A DNA stretch of 64,000 bases from Dryomyza anilis (lineage: Eukaryota; Arthropoda; Insecta; Diptera; Dryomyzidae): the NCBI GenBank assembly GCA_951804985.1, contig OX638130.1, positions 39,446,751-39,510,750 on the forward strand, in the 5' to 3' direction. The position numbers and the translations under genes were made by a program. This document shows, piece by piece, positions 59,316 to 64,000 of the stretch. Every line of letters begins with the position of its first letter. The first letter of the stretch is position 1. The notes beneath the pieces are model-generated. The model saw only the letters and a program-made list of their open reading frames with translations, did not search any database and was not told the origin of the DNA.

Positions 59316-59401
59316 ATGTTTTTATAGAGAAATTTAAAGATGCTGCTAAAACAGAATTCGGAGGACACACCATCAAAATTTATAAATTGAAAATGTTTTA
59401 A
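59316..59401 (+). CDS. Terminal-exon-like ORF, duplicated unit 2
   Basis: Same as the 58507 frame, with one Val to Glu change (VFIEKFK). Stop at 59399-59401. Confidence 0.35.
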
Positions 59402-59636
59402 TAATTCACTCGTAAAATTGTTATTGTTTTAGTTAATGTTATTGTTTAAATTCATATTGTATTAATTTTTGTATTATTTAAAAAAAAAACATTTATCATA
59501 AAAATAAATATATTTTTTATAAAACATTTTTCACTGTATTTATTCTAATATAATGAAAAGTAGCAGTAATATATAAAAAATATGCCATTCCGTATTTTTT
59601 AAAAAAATACGGAATTAAAACGTACCGTTTACGGTA

Positions 59637-59835
59637 CTCGCAGAATTATCTCAAAAAGTTGAGGTTGACGCAAAAAGTTAAACATGAGTTAATCAAAAGT
59701 ATACACTTGAGCATAACTTTGTCACCAACGCAAAGTCCTCACGCATGTAGTCCTCACGATTAACGTAAAAAGTGTAACGCAAGTAAAACTCATGGTTATC
59801 TAAAAAATGGTCACAAGACTGAGGATTTTCATAAA
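59637..59835. repeat. Dispersed repeat I, copy 2 (no MITEs)
   Basis: Matches 19711-20170 but lacks both MITEs, giving the empty target near 59716. Confidence 0.65.
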
Positions 59836-59882
59836 ATAATATAAAAATAAATTAGCGATTAATTATAATTAATTAGAGAAAT

Positions 59883-60212
59883 ATGGCGGAAAATGGTGCG
59901 GCTAAAAATGCGCCAATTGTAAAATGTCTAGTGCCCGAAAAAATTCTTTAACGGAAAACATTGAGTGATTCAATTGAGGACAGAGTACTTTAAATCGCCA
60001 AGTCCGCTTTGGTTTTGGAAATTTTACTTTGCATGCAGATTCCCCAAGCGCGGCACGTTTGTTCAGTCATTGGAAGAATGTTTCGCAAAAAGGAGAGTGG
60101 TAGCGAAGAATCTAGTCTGGAGGTGCTGAAGAGACGTAGTTCTTCAACGATTGCAAAACCAATGCCCGTATTCAGTGCTCAGCGAGTAGATGAAAATCTT
60201 GAATGCGGATAA
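59883..60212 (+). pseudogene. Unrecognised GC-richer ORF remnant
   Basis: ATG at 59883 starts MAENGAAKNAPIVKCL, stopping at 59949. After another stop the same frame continues as IPQARHVCSVIGRMFRKK, then a Ser-rich basic stretch (EVLKRRSSSTIAKPMPVF) to 60212. It looks like decayed coding DNA. No family recognised. Confidence 0.3.
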
Positions 60213-60403
60213 AGTGTAGATTCTTGATCGCAATTCCGATGATTTCATATTTAAAGATGATGATGATGAGACTAGAATGACGTATTCATGCAAACAAAGA
60301 ATGGCTGCGTACGCTGCATAGTTAAATAAGGGAATGCGCACAATGAAAAGTCTGCTAAATTACCGTCGCTGTGTTGAGATGCTTCAGCTTACGATGGTAT
60401 GCA

Positions 60404-60652
60404 TCAACCATGATATGCGTGACGCGATGGTTCTTCGGTAAGATGATGGTTCTCGGCACATGACGTTTTACCCGCCACGAACGATATTTGTACATCATCC
60501 TCTCTCGCACATCGCCAATATGTCACTGCAGCCAGGGCTTGTTCGCTTGCATCACAGAAAACGTCCACTCTGTCGTCTTCAAAGAACGTGAGTAGCATCT
60601 GGAAATCCGGAATCTTTCCACTCTTTGGCGCTCTTCTACCCAATTCTTCCAT
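60404..60652 (-). pseudogene. BEL/Pao RNase H fragment
   Basis: VDVFCDASEQALAAVTYWR and VQISFVAGKTSCAE are the first RNase H blocks of BEL/Pao. The text after CAE no longer fits the family. Confidence 0.75.
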
Positions 60653-60653
60653 C

Positions 60654-61289
60654 TCAGGTATATGACATCGGGAATCTAGTCATCCCATTGTAGGGCCAGC
60701 TTTCCAGATGACTTGCATTAATATTTTTGCGCATACCGTAAAATCGATTCCGAACGGGTCGAATAGCACTGAGCACTTCACGTTTTGTAGGCCTTCTCTT
60801 GAACTTAAGTACGTCCTCTGAAACTTTGTGGAACTTCAGTACAAAGCCAAATTCATCGGAGGCGGGATGCCAATGCATTCCAAGAATGCACTCCATCATG
60901 TTCCCTTCTACATTAACGGACCCATCGCATGCCGTACCTCCTACTTCTCTCCGGGGTGCCTCCGAATTCGAAACAATGTTTCGTAATTCAACCCCACCGG
61001 CCTGGTGTATCTTTATGATTTCCTTGACAACTTTTATTGCTCCGCTTTCATCCTTAAAACAGTCCACATAATCGTCCACATAGTGTCTTGTCAAAATTCC
61101 ATCAACCGCCCGGGGGTATTCACCAGCGAAATCGTTCGCATTAATGTTTTTGACATATTGTGCTATCGTGGGCGAACAACTCGCGCCAAAAATCATCCTA
61201 TTCATGACGTAGCTGTCCGGTGGACTATGTCTGTCAGTGCCTCTCCACAAAAACTTTTGACAGTCGCGATCGTCCTCCCTGATGACCAC
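60654..61289 (-). pseudogene. BEL/Pao reverse transcriptase
   Basis: IREDDRDCQKFLWRG, YVMNRMIFGASCSPTIAQYV and LTRHYVDDYVDCF (catalytic YVDD), then GGVELRNIVSNS. Near 60770 a frameshift moves the following LFDPFG block into another frame, so the last ~35 residues of this ORF are spurious. Confidence 0.9.
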
Positions 61290-61410
61290 CTAGTCTGCTG
61301 TCCTACGGCACACGGCTGTGTAGCTGCATAGAGCGCTGCGGCTGATGGCTGCGCTACGGCATAAGGCTGTGCTGCGACATATGGCTGTGCAGATGCATAG
61401 ATCTGTGCTG

Positions 61411-61615
61411 ATAGCTGCGCCGCGGCAGAGGGCGATGCAGTGGCAGAGAGCTGCGCTGCGGCAGAGGGCGATGCAGTGGCAGAGATCTGCGCTGCGGCAG
61501 AGTGCGATGCAGTGGAAGAGAGCTGCGCTGCGGCAGAGGGCGGTGCAGTGGCAGAAAGCTGCGATGCGGCAGAGGGCGATGCAGTGGCAGAGAGCTGCGC
61601 TGCGGCTGGTGGCAT
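61411..61615 (-). repeat. 36-bp coding minisatellite
   Basis: About five units of 36 bp coding the 12-residue repeat SAAAQLSATASP on the minus strand. The unit length is a multiple of three, so the frame is kept. It lies between the BEL gag and RT pieces. Confidence 0.85.
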
Positions 61616-61626
61616 ATGACCTATAT

Positions 61627-62076
61627 CTATGTTCTTAGATCTGACATGCTGGCTTGCATCTGCTGATAGTTTGTAACCATCAACGCATGCATCGAGTGTA
61701 ACTGGCGTTTGAATTCATTTTGCAATTCAACTATCTTTTTATTAAAATCATTTGTTACCTTTTCAACGTCGTTGTGTAATTTACCGGCCTTGTCCTGCAC
61801 GGCGACTGGCGTGTTCGAAGCTTGTTTCGACGTGTAAGCAGTCGTAGATATCTTGACTGTCATCGATGAAGCTAAGGACGCTAATTGAATGGCTGCGGTA
61901 GGTAACTGTGTAGACGCTGAGGGTTGTGCAGATGCAGATAGTTTCGTTGCATCTGAGGTCGGATTCGTGCTTGCTGACATGTCCGCTTTGTGCATCTCAA
62001 ATCGTACGGGCGGTACTCCCTTGTTCACTCTTTTACTCGATCTAATATCTGGCGTTCCTCCGTCGAGTGACATCAA
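61627..62076 (-). pseudogene. BEL/Pao gag N-terminal part
   Basis: 149 aa starting MMSLDGGTPDIRSS. The middle is Ser/Ala/Thr-rich; the C-terminal ~60 residues form a helix-rich region (VTNDFNKKIVELQNEFKRQL). Called gag from position and context; sequence support is weak. Confidence 0.5.
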
Positions 62077-62159
62077 TTGTACGACGTCGATTGTGCGAAA
62101 AAAACAACAACAATTAATAAATTAAAATATACGTTAATTCACGGTAATTTCAGCTGATG

Positions 62160-62785
62160 TGCTTGCACGCTGGCTGCAGAAGATTTCCGCAAATGTGATG
62201 CACGTTGGCTGCTGGGCAATCACCGTGAATCTGGATGCACGTTGGCTGTGGTCGATCTCCGCAAATGTGGCTGTCCACGTTGGCTGTGGAAAATCTCCGC
62301 GAATGTGACTGCCCACGTTGGCTGCGGTCAATATCCGCGAATGTGGGACAGTGGCTGCGGACAATCTCCGCGAATGTGGCTGTCCACGTTGGCTGCGGGC
62401 AATCTCCGCGAATGTGTTGTCCACGTTGGCTGCGGTCAATCTCCGCGAATGTGGCTCCAGACAATCTCCGCGAATGTCGGACAGTGGCTGCGGACAATCT
62501 CCGCGAATGTGGCTGTCCACGCGAATGTGGGACAGTGGCTGCGGACAATCTCCGCGAATGTGGCTGTCCACGTTGGCTGCGGGCAATCTCCGCGAATGTG
62601 TTGTCCACGTCGGCTGCGGGCGATCTCCGCGAATGTGTTGTCCACGTTGGCTGCGGTCAATCTCCGCGAATGTGGCTAAGGACAAATTCCGCGAATGCGG
62701 CTGCCCACGTTGGCTGCGGACAATCTCCGCGAATGTGGCAGCCCACGTTGTCTACGGACAATCTCCGCGAAGATGGCTGCCTCAT
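62160..62785. repeat. ~38-bp minisatellite array
   Basis: About 16 imperfect units of the type TTGGCTGCGGTCAATCTCCG + CGAATGTGGCTGTCCACG, with some shorter ~33-bp variants. Because 38 is not a multiple of three and units lack stops, several frames on both strands stay open; these ORFs are a by-product. Confidence 0.92.
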
Positions 62786-63423
62786 ACTAAATTGCGTCGC
62801 AATTTCTTTTGCCCCAAATGTAGTAATTTGGTACAACCAAAAAATAAAGTTGTAGGCTTTTCGTGACATCAATGTGGCTATCTTATCACGACATATAGCA
62901 TGTAAATCATTAGTATATTAAAAATGATTATTAAAATGAACAAACATTTAATCGGTCATTACTATAGTTAAAATGAATAGTAAGTTGATCGATTTAACCT
63001 ATGCCAACCCAACCCAAGGTTTGCTAGAGTCTTTTTAACTGGCAAATTTCCAAACGTTGAATTATGTTGAAACAATTCTGTCAAGAGATTAGCTCTATTA
63101 ACCGTGTCGGGAATGTCTGTTCCGGGGACAAAACAACTTTGAAGCTTCGGTTCCAGATCCAAGATTTTTAAAATAGTGGTTTCGGTTCTGATTACGGTTA
63201 CAACACACGGTTTCACACATTTTCGAATAACGGTTCCAAAAATCGTTTCTGTTCTAACCAAAAAAAATTTATCGCTTCATTTGATAAAATGAATTTACAT
63301 TATTCAGTTTTGTTAGCTTTAAGTTTCTTATCTATGTAAATAGGACGAGTTGTGCCTTAGAAGCATTACTCCCAAGTGGTTTGGTCTTACCCACGTATAT
63401 AATTTTATTATGTTATAACTAAC
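62786..63423. other. Spacer, nothing firmly recognised
   Basis: A 97-aa open minus-strand frame (62968-63261) has no recognisable motif. Several GAACCG / CGGTTC-like words at 63120-63250 suggest a degenerate repeat. Confidence 0.4.
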
Positions 63424-63593
63424 CTGCAATATGCATTGAGCGTGCGAGCGTCAGTATCAAGACACGAGTCAGCTCTTCGCTTTCGCCAGAAGTCACAGAG
63501 CCCGGTGTCTTTTCATTAACATAACGCGACAACTGTGGCTGCACTTCGGCAGATCCAAGTCCAGAGATTAGACGCAATGCAGTAGATACAAAA
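63424..63593 (-). pseudogene. MED23: MED23-like exon, downstream of the pair
   Basis: MED23 is a tail-module subunit of the Mediator complex, linking activators to RNA polymerase II. The minus-strand frame reads STALRLISGLGSAEVQPQ, LSRYVNEKTPGS and AESEELTRVLILTLA-like text (ESEELTRVLILTLARSM), the order I remember for animal MED23. It ends at a good donor (CAG then GTTAGT). Its acceptor position shows GG (63594-63595) where AG is expected. No further MED23 exon is found to the left. Confidence 0.7.
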
Positions 63594-63651
63594 CCGCATA
63601 AGAATTCAACAAATAAATAAGCTAATAAAATATAAATTTAATTTTAAATAC
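63594..63651 (-). other. 58-bp intron of the MED23-like pair, acceptor damaged
   Basis: Starts GTATTT; ends CTTATGCGG, where a functional fly acceptor would end AG. Removing exactly these bases keeps the protein frame. Confidence 0.6.
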
Positions 63652-63802
63652 CATAAATTCAATTGCATTTTATTTGTTTGCGGCACTGAATCCAAGGAAT
63701 GCAAATGCGTCGGTATGTGGAGCAGCCGATATGAGAACATTTCCAAGAAAGTGTGCAAAATACCACAAGCATGATGTTTGAAGACGGTGGGCAACAGTTG
63801 AC
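63652..63802 (-). pseudogene. MED23: MED23-like exon, upstream of the pair
   Basis: After the acceptor ACATTTGAACAG the frame reads QLLPTVFKHHACGILHTFLE then MFSYRLLHIPTHLHSLDSVP and ends at a GTATTT donor (63651). Compared with the family order I remember, about eight residues are missing between HIPTH and LHSL, in frame. A 58-bp intron separates it from the next exon, a normal fly size. Either a relic or a gene with a local error; the rest of the gene would lie beyond 64000 and below 63424. Confidence 0.7.
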
Positions 63803-64000
63803 CTGTTCAAATGTAATCAAAATGAGTATTAATTAAAATTATAACTAAAATTTAAAAAAAGTATCAGTAAATTCTATATTTCAACTCTTTTAAATTAAAC
63901 ATTAATAAACAATGCATATTTACTCAAAAATCCGTTAATACCAAGTGATTTAATTTCTGTGTAGACCAAAAGACTCGAAAAAGTCTCAAAAAGCGCTGGT
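63803..64000. other. AT-rich end of window
   Basis: Likely the next MED23-like intron. No exon recognised before the window edge. Confidence 0.4.

Larger units (their letters stand above)
58064..59637. repeat. Tandem duplication, 806-bp period
   Basis: 58064-58828 and 58870-59637 are nearly identical, with 41 bp between. The unit holds the right arm of family A (copy 5, ending 59112) and a short exon-like frame, and ends at ACGTACCGTTTACGGTAC. Low divergence points to a recent event or an assembly artefact. Confidence 0.85.
60404..62076 (-). mobile_element. BEL/Pao LTR retrotransposon remnant
   Basis: Minus-strand gag start (61627-62076), a repeat-coded Ala/Ser linker (61202-61615), RT (60654-61289) and a piece of RNase H (60404-60652). 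Protease and the front of RT are missing between gag and RT; everything after RNase H is lost at about 60450. LTRs not found. Confidence 0.85.

Noticed and set aside
61345..61638. 97-aa plus-strand ORF with RQRAMQWQRAAL repeats
   Set aside because: Antisense shadow of the 36-bp minisatellite in the BEL remnant.
62134..62866. Several 70-200-aa ORFs on both strands
   Set aside because: All lie in a ~38-bp minisatellite whose unit lacks stops; frames rotate between units, so no protein is under selection.
62968..63261. 97-aa minus-strand ORF as a MED23 continuation
   Set aside because: No similarity to the expected next part of the family and no acceptor in phase; left unassigned.

Overview
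This window reads as a piece of an AT-rich insect nuclear genome, most likely a higher fly. The grounds are short introns of about 58 bp, RTE-type and CR1/Jockey-type LINEs, Ty3/Gypsy and BEL/Pao LTR elements, a dispersed repeat carrying a TGATCAGCAT / GTCGATTTAGC motif that I associate with dipteran genomes, and fragments resembling animal MED23, Ku80 and MICOS MIC26/27. I see no complete, intact host gene. Almost everything recognisable is a transposable element, often one inside another.

Layout. 1-1975: RTE-like LINE, minus strand, broken. 2.2-6.6 kb: small TIR elements, a tRNA-like stretch, an exon-like ORF and a tRNA-derived SINE. 6.7-8.5 kb: a 20-bp minisatellite and a ~180-bp tandem duplication. 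8551-10751: a 2.2-kb TIR element carrying a MIC26/27-like fragment. 11.5-15.6 kb: a CR1/Jockey-like LINE split by a TIR element (A1). 15.8-33.7 kb: a dense field of foldback and TIR elements, several nested. 33849-34640: a damaged Ku80-like 3' end. 35078-40697: Gypsy-1, minus strand, flanked by ATAT, broken in many places and itself split by a SINE. 40.9-42.2 kb: a second copy of part of the MIC26/27-carrying element, with another TIR element inside. 42.3-45.0 kb: a second RTE copy. 46922-56887: Gypsy-2, minus strand, with 762-bp LTRs that differ at three positions by eye and CCTT on both sides; it is young and nearly complete. 57.4-59.8 kb: another TIR element and an 806-bp-period duplication. 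60.4-62.8 kb: BEL/Pao remains beside two minisatellites. 63.4-63.8 kb: two MED23-like exons on the minus strand.

The most unusual pattern is in the non-autonomous DNA elements. One family (A: four complete copies plus one partial) has conserved arms and a 2-bp target duplication, but a different GC-richer insert in every copy. Other families hold short ORFs that follow a splice-acceptor-like sequence and end in a stop, like terminal exons. The MIC26/27-carrying element shows that host gene pieces can be carried in this way. Gypsy-2 also shows a textbook -1 frameshift signal (GGGAAAC followed by a strong hairpin) at its gag-pol junction.

All calls are by eye from sequence and remembered family features. 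No database search was run, and boundaries of degenerate elements are approximate.
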